From assembly GCF_963676735.1 (NCBI RefSeq), contig NZ_OY781464.1:3319001-3383000 (forward strand): a DNA stretch of 64,000 bases, written 5' to 3'. The translations under genes were made by a program, and so were the position numbers. Below are positions 44,635-54,412 of this stretch, piece after piece. Positions within the stretch are counted from its first letter, which is position 1. Each line of letters opens with the position of its first letter. Below the pieces are notes generated by a model. It made no database searches, was not told the DNA's origin, and saw only the letters and a list, made by a program, of their open reading frames with translations. This DNA comes from an uncultured Draconibacterium sp. GTDB lineage: Bacteria; Bacteroidota; Bacteroidia; Bacteroidales; Prolixibacteraceae.

Positions 44635-45816
44635 GTGAAATACCAAGTAAACGATAAAGGATATTACGGAGAATTCGGCGGGGCATGGATTCCGGAAATG
44701 ATGTTCACCAATATTGATGAACTAAAACGCCGGTACCTCGAAATTATTGAAGCCGACGATTTTAAAAAAGAGTTCGACCTTCTGTTAAAAGACTACGTCG
44801 GGCGTCCATCGCCATTGTATTATGCCAGTCGCCTTTCGGAACATTATGGCAGCAAAATTTACCTCAAACGCGAGGACCTTAACCATACAGGCTCGCACAA
44901 ACTAAACAATACCATCGGGCAAATTTTGTTGGCACAAAAACTGGGAAAAACACGCATAATTGCTGAAACTGGTGCCGGCCAGCATGGTGTGGCTACTGCC
45001 ACTGTTTGTGCACTAAAAGGCATAAAATGCATTGTATACATGGGGGCTTTAGATGTGTCGCGCCAGGCCCCAAATGTAAAGAAAATGAAAATGCTTGGAG
45101 CTGAGGTTATTCCCGTTCACAGTGGCAATAAAACGCTAAAAGATGCCACCAACGAAGCCATGCGCGATTGGATTAACAACCCGGAAGACACCCACTACAT
45201 TATCGGGTCGGTGGTTGGGCCACATCCCTACCCCGATATGGTTGCGCGTTTTCAGTCGGTAATTAGTGCCGAAATGAAACAGCAATTACTACAAAAAACC
45301 GGATCAGAACTACCTACGCGAATTCTGGCATGTGTTGGTGGTGGCAGCAATGCAGCCGGTGCTTTTTACCACTACCTCGATAACGAAGAGGTGGAACTGG
45401 TAGGCGTTGAGGCAGCCGGAAAAGGAATTAATACCGACGAAACTGCAGCAACTTTGGCTGTTGGCACACCGGGCGTTTTACATTCAAGCAAAACAATGCT
45501 GATGCAAAATACTGACGGACAAATTACCGAACCCTATTCAATCTCAGCCGGCTTAGATTATCCGGGAATAGGCCCTTTACATGCGCATTTGCATAGAAGT
45601 GGACGCGCTAAATTTTTAGCCGCAACCGACGAAGAAGTGCTACAGGCCGTATTGCTGTTAACTCAAAAAGAAGGAATTATTCCGGCATTGGAATCAGCTC
45701 ATGCATTGGCAGCTCTGGAGAAAATAAAAATGAATCCTGATGATGTAAATGTGATTAACCTATCGGGTAGCGGTAATAAAGACATGGAAACTTACCTGAA
45801 TTATTTTGGCTATTAA
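44635..45816 (+). CDS. trpB: Tryptophan synthase beta subunit
   Basis: PLP-dependent condensation of indole with serine. The 393-residue protein has the opening GYYGEFGGAWIPEMM, the PLP lysine in LNHTGSHKLNNTIGQ, the catalytic region AETGAGQHGVATATVCAL, the phosphate loop VGGGSNAAGAF and the terminal NLSGSGNKDMETY. The initiation codon is GTG at 44635, the only start that gives the usual N-terminus. This could lower translation relative to trpA. Confidence 0.97.
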   Translation: MKYQVNDKGYYGEFGGAWIPEMMFTNIDELKRRYLEIIEADDFKKEFDLLLKDYVGRPSPLYYASRLSEHYGSKIYLKREDLNHTGSHKLNNTIGQILLAQKLGKTRIIAETGAGQHGVATATVCALKGIKCIVYMGALDVSRQAPNVKKMKMLGAEVIPVHSGNKTLKDATNEAMRDWINNPEDTHYIIGSVVGPHPYPDMVARFQSVISAEMKQQLLQKTGSELPTRILACVGGGSNAAGAFYHYLDNEEVELVGVEAAGKGINTDETAATLAVGTPGVLHSSKTMLMQNTDGQITEPYSISAGLDYPGIGPLHAHLHRSGRAKFLAATDEEVLQAVLLLTQKEGIIPALESAHALAALEKIKMNPDDVNVINLSGSGNKDMETYLNYFGY

Positions 45817-45902
45817 AACAGTACCTGGCTTCAAAAATACAGCAAGTTAAAATACTAATTGTATAATGTTTTGAGCTGCCAACCTAAAAAAAAAAAAATA
45901 AA

Positions 45903-46682
45903 ATGAACAGAATTAATCAGCTTTTCGAGAGAAAAAAAGAAAATATATTCTCGGTGTATTTTACCGCCGGATACCCTAATCTTAACGATACCGTTGAAAT
46001 TATTCAGCAACTGGAAAAAAATGGTGCCGATTTAATAGAAATTGGAATGCCTTTTTCGGACCCTACTGCCGACGGACCAACCATACAACGCACCAGCGAA
46101 ATAGCCTTGCAAAACGGCATGAACATAAAATTACTTTTCGAGCAACTAAAAGATATTCGAAAGTCGGTTTCAATTCCATTGGTTTTAATGGGTTATTTTA
46201 ATCCTGTGTACCAATTTGGAGTAGAGGCGTTTTGCAAAAAATGTGCAGAGATAGGAATAGACGGCACCATATTACCCGATTTGCCACTTGATGAATTCGA
46301 AAACGACTACAAAATAATTTTTGAGCAAAATAACCTGCACAATATTTTACTGATTACACCGCAAACTTCAGAACAACGTATCAAACAAATTGATAACGCC
46401 AGCAACGGTTTTATATACATGGTTTCATCATCATCAACCACCGGTGCCGGTAAAAAAGTGGAAGATTTTCACCACGATTATTTTGAACGCGTTGAAAACA
46501 TGCAGCTCAAAAATCCGCGCCTCATCGGTTTCGGAATTTCCGATTATGCTACTTTTAAAAATGCCTGTAAATATGCCAACGGTGCAATTATTGGAAGTGC
46601 CTTTGTCAGCTCGCTAAGTAAAGAAGAAAAACTTTCAGAATCAATTTCACAATTTGTTAAGCATATGCTTACATCGGCATAA
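45903..46682 (+). CDS. trpA: Tryptophan synthase alpha subunit
   Basis: Cleaves indole-3-glycerol phosphate to give indole, which passes through a tunnel to TrpB. The 259-residue barrel shows the catalytic Glu in LIEIGMPFSDPTADGPTIQ, followed by the Asp-containing GIDGTILPDLPLDEF and the phosphate loop SSSSTTGAGK and FGISDYATFK. The start follows a run of A residues. Last structural gene of the operon; no strong terminator was found behind it. Confidence 0.97.
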   Translation: MNRINQLFERKKENIFSVYFTAGYPNLNDTVEIIQQLEKNGADLIEIGMPFSDPTADGPTIQRTSEIALQNGMNIKLLFEQLKDIRKSVSIPLVLMGYFNPVYQFGVEAFCKKCAEIGIDGTILPDLPLDEFENDYKIIFEQNNLHNILLITPQTSEQRIKQIDNASNGFIYMVSSSSTTGAGKKVEDFHHDYFERVENMQLKNPRLIGFGISDYATFKNACKYANGAIIGSAFVSSLSKEEKLSESISQFVKHMLTSA

Positions 46683-46895
46683 AAAACACAGCGTATTTTT
46701 GTGGCAGAGAAGTTGAGTATTAACGAATGTTTCAAAACATAATTAGCAAGGTTTTTGCATAACTTGCAATCCATCAACAAAATAGATAAAAAGGGCATAA
46801 AACCTGAGCGTTAATTAGTGTTAAAGAATATTTTACAACATACTTAAATTAAATTTTGGATGTTAAATTCATAACGAACAATAAAAGAAAAAGCC

Positions 46896-47087
46896 ATGTT
46901 AGAATACGCAAAAGTAATTCTGCCCAAAGTAAGTTTTAGCAAAGAATTGTTCAGTAAAGAGTTAGCCAAATGTATTAATTGGGTAGAACCTGTTCAGGTA
47001 CAGGAATTGTATACCTGGTGTTACAAAAATTTTAATCACATGTACCCCGATGTTTTGGCAGAAGCCTTTTCAGACATCGCGGCTTAA
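46896..47087 (+). CDS. 63-residue conserved small protein, copy 1
   Basis: I do not recognise the family. The protein is soluble and probably helical, with Trp at 29 and 41 and Cys at 26 and 42, and it ends in YPDVLAEAFSDIAA. It is 53/63 identical to the protein at 47384, with much of the DNA also identical, so it is conserved at protein level. An A-rich leader (AAAAGAAAAAGCC) precedes the ATG and a terminator follows, so it is a separate short transcription unit. It lies 213 bp after trpA. Confidence 0.7.
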   Translation: MLEYAKVILPKVSFSKELFSKELAKCINWVEPVQVQELYTWCYKNFNHMYPDVLAEAFSDIAA

Positions 47088-47099
47088 AAGTATGAACCA

Positions 47100-47127
47100 G
47101 GCGGGAGTTTTTCCCGCTTTTTTTTTG
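47100..47127 (+). terminator. Intrinsic terminator after small protein copy 1
   Basis: GCGGGA and TCCCGC with a short T-rich loop, then nine T. Confidence 0.85.
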
Positions 47128-47383
47128 GTTTATAAACCAAGGGGAATCTCAACTAATTGCTTAACCAACAACCGGCAAATCCTTTATATTCGCGCTACAA
47201 TTTCCTAAATATTACTTCACTTTTTCTGAAAACGAAAATTAAAATCAGGGCTTTACCACTCATTTTCAGGCATTTTACAAAAACCAGAAAATTTGCCCCC
47301 TGGGTTACAGTTTTTACACTATTCTATAACATAAAATTTCTTACCTAATCATCTTAAATTCATACATCATTAAATCGGTAAGT

Positions 47384-47575
47384 ATGTTTGAATACGCAAA
47401 AGTAATTCTGCCCAAAGTAAGTTTTAGCAAACAATTATTCAGGAAAGAATTAAGCAAATGTATTAACTGGGTAGAGCAAAACCAGGTAGAAGAATTGTAT
47501 ACCTGGTGTTGTAACAATTTTAATCACCAGTACCCCGATGTTTTAGCTGAGGCTTTTTCCGACATCGCGGCGTAA
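47384..47575 (+). CDS. 63-residue conserved small protein, copy 2
   Basis: Paralogue of the protein at 46896, of identical length, with ten substitutions spread over the middle (residues 17-49) and an unchanged C-terminal YPDVLAEAFSDIAA. Residue 43 is Cys here instead of Tyr, giving adjacent Cys residues (42-43). Its leader shares only the short TTAAATTCATA with copy 1. The two flank a 296-base spacer. It is a tandem duplication of unknown function. Confidence 0.7.
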   Translation: MFEYAKVILPKVSFSKQLFRKELSKCINWVEQNQVEELYTWCCNNFNHQYPDVLAEAFSDIAA

Positions 47576-47596
47576 GTTAAATTCAGTTTCTAACCG

Positions 47597-47620
47597 GGCG
47601 GGATTAACCCCGCCTTTTTT
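47597..47620 (+). terminator. Intrinsic terminator after small protein copy 2
   Basis: GGCGGG and CCCGCC with a six-base loop, followed by six T. Confidence 0.88.
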
Positions 47621-47775
47621 ATGGGTAAACTTCAGGCTGCCATCTGCAAAAGCCTCCTTTTTGTCAGCAAACAACATTCAAGCCCCCAACTAACCTTATA
47701 TCAATACTTTCTGTGCTTTTGTGTGCTGTATTATGTAGTTGGTTGATAAAAAAACCGGCGTATTTCTCCATTCCT

Positions 47776-48006
47776 TAAGTTTGAACAAAAAGCTAAAATG
47801 TTCGGAAATCGTTCAACAACAATTTCCAACAGGTAAACAACATTAAACAGGGGGTTCGGGGAATTAGAGAACGTTAATAGCGGCACTCCATTTTTTTACA
47901 TAGAAACAGAATTAAACAGCATTTAAAATGTAAAAAGTGCAAGTATCTGACCGGCTGGCAGATAAACAGACTCCCGTTTCCCCGACGGGAGTTTTCTTCT
48001 TTTTTG
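47776..48006 (+). ncRNA. Candidate small or leader RNA upstream of susC
   Basis: A TAAGTTTG -7 element (47776-47783, no clear -33) begins a 577-base non-coding stretch (47576-48152). It ends in two hairpins: TATCTG/CAGATA with inner CC/GG pairs at 47944-47964, and ACTCCCGT/ACGGGAGT at 47970-47992 followed by a T-rich tail to 48006. The second looks like an intrinsic terminator 150 bases before the susC start. It could release a small RNA or act as a leader control of susC. No coding frame is convincing. Confidence 0.4.
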
Positions 48007-48152
48007 AAGGCAAGAACAAAAGCGAAGGGTTTAAACGCTTGAGTATTAACATAAACTTTATCAATTAATCGAGCACAGAAAATCATTTAACAAAAAACTA
48101 TGACCGCAGTGCAGGTATTAGGCGATAAATTTTAATCAACAAATTGAATCAT

Positions 48153-51100
48153 ATGAAAAAACTACTTCTACTAGTTATGGCTTTGTTTTGCGGGGTGAGT
48201 TTAATTTTCGCCCAAACAAAGCAAATCAGGGGTACGGTTACTTCATCACAAGATGGAATGCCTATACCCGGTGTTTCGGTTGTAGTAAAAGGTACTACCT
48301 CCGGAACCACTACCGATTTGGACGGTAACTTTACGTTAACCGCTCCTGTAAATGAAATCCTTGTGTTCTCCTTTGTTGGGATGAAACGCCAGGATGTGCC
48401 AATTACCGATGCCTCGGTATATAATGTGGCACTTGATCCTGATATTATTGGTGTTGACGAGGTTATGGTTGTTGCTTATGGTACGGCCAAAAAAGAATCG
48501 TTTACCGGCTCGGCTGGAGTTGTGGATAACGAAGTGCTCAGAAACCGACCTGTTGCCGACATTTCGAAAGCACTTGAAGGGCAGGTAGCCGGAGTACAAA
48601 CAACTTCGGGCACCGGACAACCGGGTGAAGGAGCAGAGATTATAATTCGTGGTTTTGGATCGATCAACTCCAGCAACAATCCATTGTATGTTGTTGACGG
48701 AGTGCCTTTTGATGGCAACCTGAATTCGATCAATCCGGGCGATATCGAGTCGATGACCATTCTTAAAGATGCTTCGGCAGGTGCACTTTACGGCTCGCGT
48801 GGTGCAAACGGTGTTGTGGTTATTACCACCAAAAAAGGGCAATCAAAAGAACTGTCGGTTGAGCTTAAAGCCACTTACGGATTTTCGAGTCGCGCCATTA
48901 AACCTTACGAAACACTGAGTACACCCGACTTTATTGAAGCCTCGTTTCAAGGCTACAAAAATGCCCTGATTTATACCGATGGCGTACACCCCGATTTGGC
49001 CGGACCAATGGCGGTTGAGGCGATGAAAGGAAGTACCGGTATTTTTGGTGCAAACGAAATGTATAACCCATACAATATGCCGGTATCTGAATTAATCGAC
49101 CCACAAACGGGGCAGGTAAATCCTTCGGCTAAATTATTGTACGAGTCTGATTGGTTGGATGAGGTTACCAATAGCGATGCCACCCGACAGGAATACCAAC
49201 TGTTTATAAACGGTGGTTCTGAAAATGCAAAAATATTTACATCGCTGGCCTACTTAAAAGATGAAGGTTTGTTAAAAACAACTGACTTTGAGCGTATATC
49301 GGGTAGGATTGGTGCCGAATTAACACCTAAAAACTGGTTAAAATACGGCGGGAATGTCAATTTCTCGAAAACAGAAACCAACTACCTGGGTTACGATGGC
49401 ACTACTTCAAACTCTAACGTGTGGTATTCAGCGCAGTTTATGGCGCCTATTTACCCGGTTTATGTTCAAGATGAAAACGGAAACCCCATTCTGTCTGAAA
49501 CCGGAGAAAAACAATACGATTATGGCTTAACCCGCCCGGCAGGGGCCAATCCCAACTGGAACCCGGTAGCCACTCTTTTTGAAGATTCTTACGAAACCAC
49601 CGCCGACAACCTTTCAGGAAGATTTCATCTTGATTTGTTGGGTATTGGTATTGGCAATGAACTGGAAGGACTGAGCCTGACTACAAATGTTGGTTTTGAT
49701 TACATTAATACAAACCAAACCATATATTGGAACCCTGATTTTGGAAACGCAGCCACCATTGGCGGATACCTCGATAAAATTAATCAGCGAAGCCTGTCGT
49801 ATACCATTAACCAACTGGTGCGTTACGAAAAAGACTTTGGCAAGCACAGTTTTAATGTTTTAGCCGGACACGAGTTTTACAAGCTTACCGTAAACGAACT
49901 GGAAGGCGCAAAATCGGGGTTCCCGTATTCGGGTATAAAAGAACTGGCACCGGGGTCAACTACAACGGGGCTTACTTCTTTTGAGGATAACTACTCCATT
50001 GAGTCTTTCCTTTCGAACCTAACCTACGATTATGCCGACAAATATTACCTCTCGGCCAGTTTCCGTACCGATGGTTCATCGCGTTTTCATAAGGATTACC
50101 GCTGGGGAGAATTCTGGTCGCTTGGTGGATCGTGGCGCGTTAGCGAAGAAAGTTTTATGGAGGAAATGACCTTTATTGACAACCTAAAACTTAAAGCCAG
50201 TTATGGTAAACAAGGTAACGATAACATTGGAACCTTTTATGGATGGCAATCGTTGTATAACCTCGACTGGGCCAATGCCAACCTTAACGGCGCTTTACTT
50301 TCTTCGTTGGAAAATACTTCGATAAAATGGGAAGAGAACAATAATTTTAATGTGGGTATTGATGCCGTACTTTTTGACAAGTTTGATATTAGCCTGGAAT
50401 ACTATCGCCGGCGCACAGTTGATATGCTCATGGAAAAACCCATGGCAACCTCGCTGGGTTTCGACAGCTATTGGGCCAATGTTGGCGAAATGCTAAACAC
50501 CGGTTTCGAATTTAACTCGAACCTGAACCTGGTTTCAAACCCAAATTTTGTTTGGAACGCCAACCTGAACCTTACAACGCTTAAAAACGAAATTGTTGAG
50601 CTGGATGGCGAAACCGACCAAATTGTGAATGGGAACCTGATTCAGCGTAAAGGCGAAGAAATTAACTCGTATTACCTGGCCCAGTCGGCCGGCGTTGATG
50701 CAACAACCGGAGCACAACTGTATTGGGTGTACGACCTTGATGAATTTGGCGAGCCGGGAGAATCCTACATTTCCAACGATTACCAAAAAGCCTCGCAAAG
50801 TAAAAAAATATCGGGCAGCCGGATTCCTGATTTATATGGTGGTTTTGGCAGTAGTTTCAAAATTTATAAAAACTTCGACCTTTCGTTTATGACGACCTTT
50901 TCGTTGGGAGGCGAAGTTTATGAAAGCGTTTATGTAAACCTGCTGAACCCGATTTACATTGGAACCAATTATGCTGCAAATGTTGAACGCGCCTGGCGTA
51001 AACCCGGCGATGTTACCGATATTCCGCGTATTCAGAATGGCACGGGTTTCTCGCGGCCGTTTACCGATAGCCAGCTGATTGATGCATCGTATTTTGCCAT

Positions 51101-51308
51101 AAAAAACATTACCGTAGGCTACACCTTACCCAAAAACATCCTGCAAAATGCCGGAATCGAAAGTGTACGTGCCTTCGTTTCTGTTGATAACCTGGCCATA
51201 TTCTCTCACCTCGACGGAATGAATCCGCAGTACAATTTTACCGGATCAACCGATTTCTCGTACACTCCGGTAAGAACAAGTCTTTTCGGTATTGAATTAA
51301 AATTCTAA
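48153..51308 (+). CDS. SusC/RagA-family TonB-dependent outer-membrane transporter
   Basis: Imports a large nutrient, usually a glycan, across the outer membrane with energy from TonB. The ATG at 48153 gives 1051 residues. A signal peptide ends in FAQ, then a carboxypeptidase-D-like domain (GTVTSSQDGMPIPGVSVVVK), the Sus-type TonB box region DEVMVVAYGT, the plug domain (NRPVADISKALEGQVAGVQ to GSRGANGVVVITTKKG), and a long barrel ending in TSLFGIELKF with a terminal aromatic. No STN domain, so control by an anti-sigma partner is not expected. Its substrate is unknown because no glycoside hydrolase lies nearby. It is followed 12 bp later by the SusD partner. Confidence 0.95.
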   Translation: MKKLLLLVMALFCGVSLIFAQTKQIRGTVTSSQDGMPIPGVSVVVKGTTSGTTTDLDGNFTLTAPVNEILVFSFVGMKRQDVPITDASVYNVALDPDIIGVDEVMVVAYGTAKKESFTGSAGVVDNEVLRNRPVADISKALEGQVAGVQTTSGTGQPGEGAEIIIRGFGSINSSNNPLYVVDGVPFDGNLNSINPGDIESMTILKDASAGALYGSRGANGVVVITTKKGQSKELSVELKATYGFSSRAIKPYETLSTPDFIEASFQGYKNALIYTDGVHPDLAGPMAVEAMKGSTGIFGANEMYNPYNMPVSELIDPQTGQVNPSAKLLYESDWLDEVTNSDATRQEYQLFINGGSENAKIFTSLAYLKDEGLLKTTDFERISGRIGAELTPKNWLKYGGNVNFSKTETNYLGYDGTTSNSNVWYSAQFMAPIYPVYVQDENGNPILSETGEKQYDYGLTRPAGANPNWNPVATLFEDSYETTADNLSGRFHLDLLGIGIGNELEGLSLTTNVGFDYINTNQTIYWNPDFGNAATIGGYLDKINQRSLSYTINQLVRYEKDFGKHSFNVLAGHEFYKLTVNELEGAKSGFPYSGIKELAPGSTTTGLTSFEDNYSIESFLSNLTYDYADKYYLSASFRTDGSSRFHKDYRWGEFWSLGGSWRVSEESFMEEMTFIDNLKLKASYGKQGNDNIGTFYGWQSLYNLDWANANLNGALLSSLENTSIKWEENNNFNVGIDAVLFDKFDISLEYYRRRTVDMLMEKPMATSLGFDSYWANVGEMLNTGFEFNSNLNLVSNPNFVWNANLNLTTLKNEIVELDGETDQIVNGNLIQRKGEEINSYYLAQSAGVDATTGAQLYWVYDLDEFGEPGESYISNDYQKASQSKKISGSRIPDLYGGFGSSFKIYKNFDLSFMTTFSLGGEVYESVYVNLLNPIYIGTNYAANVERAWRKPGDVTDIPRIQNGTGFSRPFTDSQLIDASYFAIKNITVGYTLPKNILQNAGIESVRAFVSVDNLAIFSHLDGMNPQYNFTGSTDFSYTPVRTSLFGIELKF

Positions 51309-51320
51309 AAAATTCAGATC

Positions 51321-52901
51321 ATGAAAATATATAAAATCTTAATCCTGTTACTTTTAACAATTGTAGGTATCTCGTGTCAGGATGAACTAGACACTAACCC
51401 TACAGACAGTACTTCGGGCGATGTACTTTTTTCCGATGTGCAAAAAGCAAACGTTGCGCTTAACGGTATTTACCGCGCCATGTACGTTGCTGATGAATGG
51501 TCGGCGAACTGGGCCGATGAAGAATTTGGCGTTACCGCATTTATGCTAACCTACGACCTAATGGGCGACGACATGGTGCAAAACGAAGGCGGTAGCGGTT
51601 GGTTTTGGTTTGATTACATGTACAATGTAAAATCAGACTACACCCACAAAAGCGGACGCCCCTATTCGGTGTGGTTTTTCTATTACACGGTTATTTCAAA
51701 TGCGAATTCAATTATTGCGGCAGCAGATAATATTACCGGTGCACCATCCGAAATTAATAGCCTTATCGGGCAGGCCTATGCCTTGCGTGCCTATGCTTAT
51801 TTCAGCCTGATTCGGTTTTACCAGCAAACTTACATGGGCAACCAGGATGCTCCGGGCGTACCTATTTATACCGAACCAACAACCAATGCTTCGGAAGGTG
51901 CACCACGCGGAACAGTAGCCGATGTGTACACACAAATTGATGCCGATATCGAGCAAGCTATTTCTTTACTGGATCCTGAAGCTGCTGCACCACGAATTCA
52001 TCCGTCGCATATCGATTATTATGTGGCCAATGGCCTGAAGGCACAGATTGCTCTTGAAAAGAATGATTGGGCCACAGCTGAATCAGCAGCAACTACTGCC
52101 ATGAGCGGTGGTACCACCATGTTAACGCGCGAAAACCTTGAAAATGGCTTTGCATTTAACGATGCCAATGCACGCACAGTACTTTGGGGCTTGCAACTAA
52201 TTGCTGAACACGCTGATGGATACCAGTCGTTTTACGGACACATGGATGCCAGTGCCCAGTTTTATGCCGAGAGTGCACGTAAATGCATCAGCACCTGGCT
52301 GTTCGACCAAATGTCGAATAACGATGTAAGGAAATATGTATGGTGGAACGGACCACTTGATGTGGATGCCGACCTGGGACCAGCACTTAGTTACAACCAG
52401 TTTAAATTTCAGTTTTCAGATCCAACAAACGCTTTGGGCGATTATATTCTGATGCGCCATGAAGAAATGATGCTGATAAAAGCTGAAGCCCAGTGTATGC
52501 AATCGAAATATCCACAGGCAAGAACCACGCTTTCCGAACTTATGGCAGAGCGCGATTTAAACTACGACATTTCAGGCTTAAGCGATGCCAATACATTAAC
52601 CGTTAATGATGCCAACGGTCCTACAACACCCGCTGGCGGTTCATCAACCTTACTCGACGAGATTATTCTGCAACGCCGCATTGAGTTGTGGGGTGAGGTA
52701 GGTCGCATTCTGGATATCAAACGATTAAAAACAGGCTTCTCTCGCAACTTTGCCGGTAGCAACCATACGCAAAAATTGCTTTCGCGCAATACACTCGATC
52801 CTGAATATCCTGATTTTGTGATGTCGATACCACAATCGGAGTTTGATGGTAATAAAAGTATGAACGAGGTAAACGACCAAAACCCATGGGCCGACAATTA
52901 A
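51321..52901 (+). CDS. SusD/RagB-family nutrient-binding outer-membrane lipoprotein
   Basis: Forms the lid of the SusC transporter and binds its substrate at the cell surface. The 526-residue protein has a lipoprotein signal (Cys19 in VGISC followed by QDELD, typical for surface export), then the TPR-like helices with ALRAYAYFSLIRFYQQTY and the C-terminal family block LDEIILQRRIELWGEVGRILDIKRL. It lies 13 bp before an accessory lipoprotein. Substrate not inferable. Confidence 0.95.
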   Translation: MKIYKILILLLLTIVGISCQDELDTNPTDSTSGDVLFSDVQKANVALNGIYRAMYVADEWSANWADEEFGVTAFMLTYDLMGDDMVQNEGGSGWFWFDYMYNVKSDYTHKSGRPYSVWFFYYTVISNANSIIAAADNITGAPSEINSLIGQAYALRAYAYFSLIRFYQQTYMGNQDAPGVPIYTEPTTNASEGAPRGTVADVYTQIDADIEQAISLLDPEAAAPRIHPSHIDYYVANGLKAQIALEKNDWATAESAATTAMSGGTTMLTRENLENGFAFNDANARTVLWGLQLIAEHADGYQSFYGHMDASAQFYAESARKCISTWLFDQMSNNDVRKYVWWNGPLDVDADLGPALSYNQFKFQFSDPTNALGDYILMRHEEMMLIKAEAQCMQSKYPQARTTLSELMAERDLNYDISGLSDANTLTVNDANGPTTPAGGSSTLLDEIILQRRIELWGEVGRILDIKRLKTGFSRNFAGSNHTQKLLSRNTLDPEYPDFVMSIPQSEFDGNKSMNEVNDQNPWADN

Positions 52902-52914
52902 AAAATTACGAATT

Positions 52915-53703
52915 ATGAAAAAAATACATTTATTACTAATAGTCTTTGTTCTGGCCTTTGTAGCATGCGACCAGGACAATATTGGGGAATTGTACGAAAC
53001 CAATTCGTATGTGGCTTTCAGCTCATCAATTGTTCCCGAGAATATTCTTTCAGCCGACAACAACTATTCGGTAAGTGTACAAATTGCCCGTTCAGATTTA
53101 AATGAGCAAACCACTGCACAGGTTGCCTTAGAGATGAATGATAATATTGAAGGATATTTTGGACTGGAAAGCTCATCGGTAAATTTTGCTGATGGCGAAG
53201 GAACAGCCTACGCAAAAATTGTACCGCTGGTCGACATTTCGCAAATAGATGTTTCGAAAGTTTATGAGTTTAAACTGACTCTGGAAGGCGACAACGTTTC
53301 GGAATTCTATAACGAAACCACCTATCGGGCCTCATTTCTGCTCACCTACCAGTCGATTGGTTCCGGAACATTTAGTTCAGAGTTTTTTGGAGGCGAATGG
53401 ACAGTTCAGATTGAAAAAGCACTTGAAGCTGATGTGTACAGAATACTTGATTGTTATACCGAAGGCTACAACATTTCGTTCTCGGTTAACAGTGAAAACA
53501 ATATTTTTTATTCCACCCAACAAACGGGCTATGTAGACGAAGATTATGGTATGGTATCGATAGAAATGCCTGATGCCGACGAACCCGACTCGTACTACAT
53601 GGGCGAACCCTATCGCGATGGAAAAACTTGTTTCCTGCTCGGGCGATTTACGGTTGATGCCGGAAGTTACGGACATTGGTACGAAGTTGTTACGCTACCT
53701 TAA
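52915..53703 (+). CDS. Accessory surface lipoprotein of the SusCD locus
   Basis: A 262-residue protein with a lipobox ending in AFVAC (Cys18). Residues 30-140 resemble the beta-sandwich domains (DUF1735/DUF4843-like) that occur in SusE/SusF-position proteins: VAFSSSIVPENIL, SVSVQIARSDLNEQTTAQV, YEFKLTL. The C-terminal part (GGEWTVQIEKALEADVYRI to YEVVTLP) is another beta-rich domain I cannot name. Co-transcribed with SusC and SusD, it probably helps bind the same nutrient outside the cell. Family assignment is tentative. Confidence 0.7.
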   Translation: MKKIHLLLIVFVLAFVACDQDNIGELYETNSYVAFSSSIVPENILSADNNYSVSVQIARSDLNEQTTAQVALEMNDNIEGYFGLESSSVNFADGEGTAYAKIVPLVDISQIDVSKVYEFKLTLEGDNVSEFYNETTYRASFLLTYQSIGSGTFSSEFFGGEWTVQIEKALEADVYRILDCYTEGYNISFSVNSENNIFYSTQQTGYVDEDYGMVSIEMPDADEPDSYYMGEPYRDGKTCFLLGRFTVDAGSYGHWYEVVTLP

Positions 53704-53727
53704 CCAATGGGCAAAAAAACACTTAAC

Positions 53728-53760
53728 AAAAGGGCTACCTTCACGGTGCCCTTTTTTTAT
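53728..53760 (+). terminator. Intrinsic terminator of the SusCD operon
   Basis: AGGGC and GCCCT, with an inner ACC/GGT, are followed by seven T. It overlaps the 3' end of the convergent gene by a few bases. Confidence 0.75.
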
Positions 53761-54356
53761 TTTATCCACCCTGCTTTTCGCTTCCACTGCCTCATTTCAT
53801 TTTGCCTTTCAGCAAAATCTGCAGGAGCCAACTGCTTTTCCAGTTTTGCCCGGTTACGCATTCGTTCTGTTTGCTCCGAAAGCGGGTTTAATCCAATTGC
53901 CTTTCGTCTTTCATCCACCTTTTCTAAATCATCAACTGTGTTCGCACTCAGTTGACCATTTATATCCCAATCGAATTGAGTGCCATAAAGCTGTGGTTTT
54001 TCTTCAAACACGGCTATTCGATCGGTCAGATAAGCCAAATGCAGGGGATTGGCTTTCTTTTTTTCCACCGCTGCTTGCAGCAAACTTTTGCATTTTCTCA
54101 TAAATACCGGTTGGCCAATGGCATGCTGAATAACCAACCAGGCTGCTTCGGCAGCTTCTTCCCCCACTTTATCGATGGTGGGGTATCCAATTTCATTTAT
54201 AATTTTATTTAAAACCGCAGCATTCTGCTTGTGCAAACGCTCCATTTCCAGGTGATATGCATTTCCCAAAGCTCCGGTACTAATAAGGTGTTCCCTCATG
54301 GCCAGATCGGCATTTTTTAAATCGATTATGTTGTTTGCATAGGTGTTTAAATCCAT
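53757..54356 (-). CDS. DUF6624-type protein
   Basis: The ATG at 54356 gives 199 residues (MDLNTYANNIIDLKNADLAM); the frame can be extended 13 codons to 54395 but the extension is unlike the family. It is an all-helical cytoplasmic protein. The conserved middle and end (AWLVIQHAIGQPVF, LAYLTDRIAVFEEKPQLYGTQFDW, then EQTERMRNRAKLEKQLA) matches what I recall of DUF6624 proteins, which have no known role. It follows the GNAT/ATP-grasp gene by 56 bp on the same strand and may share its transcript. Confidence 0.7.
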   Translation of the reverse strand: MDLNTYANNIIDLKNADLAMREHLISTGALGNAYHLEMERLHKQNAAVLNKIINEIGYPTIDKVGEEAAEAAWLVIQHAIGQPVFMRKCKSLLQAAVEKKKANPLHLAYLTDRIAVFEEKPQLYGTQFDWDINGQLSANTVDDLEKVDERRKAIGLNPLSEQTERMRNRAKLEKQLAPADFAERQNEMRQWKRKAGWIK

Positions 54357-54412
54357 ACCACCGAAGTAACAAAAATTAAACGAACCTGGTTCCATCCAAG
54401 CAGCAACCGCTC

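Noticed and set aside
47157..47348. 63-residue frame between the twin small genes
   Set aside because: It has the same length as the twins by coincidence only; no similarity to them, starts without a proper context and looks like AT-rich spacer.
48336..48842. 168-residue minus-strand frame inside susC
   Set aside because: Shadow of the strongly conserved SusC plug region; no start context or motif.
53573..54103. 176-residue plus-strand frame across the end of the lipoprotein gene and the DUF6624 gene
   Set aside because: It overlaps two supported genes, crosses an intrinsic terminator and has no family features.
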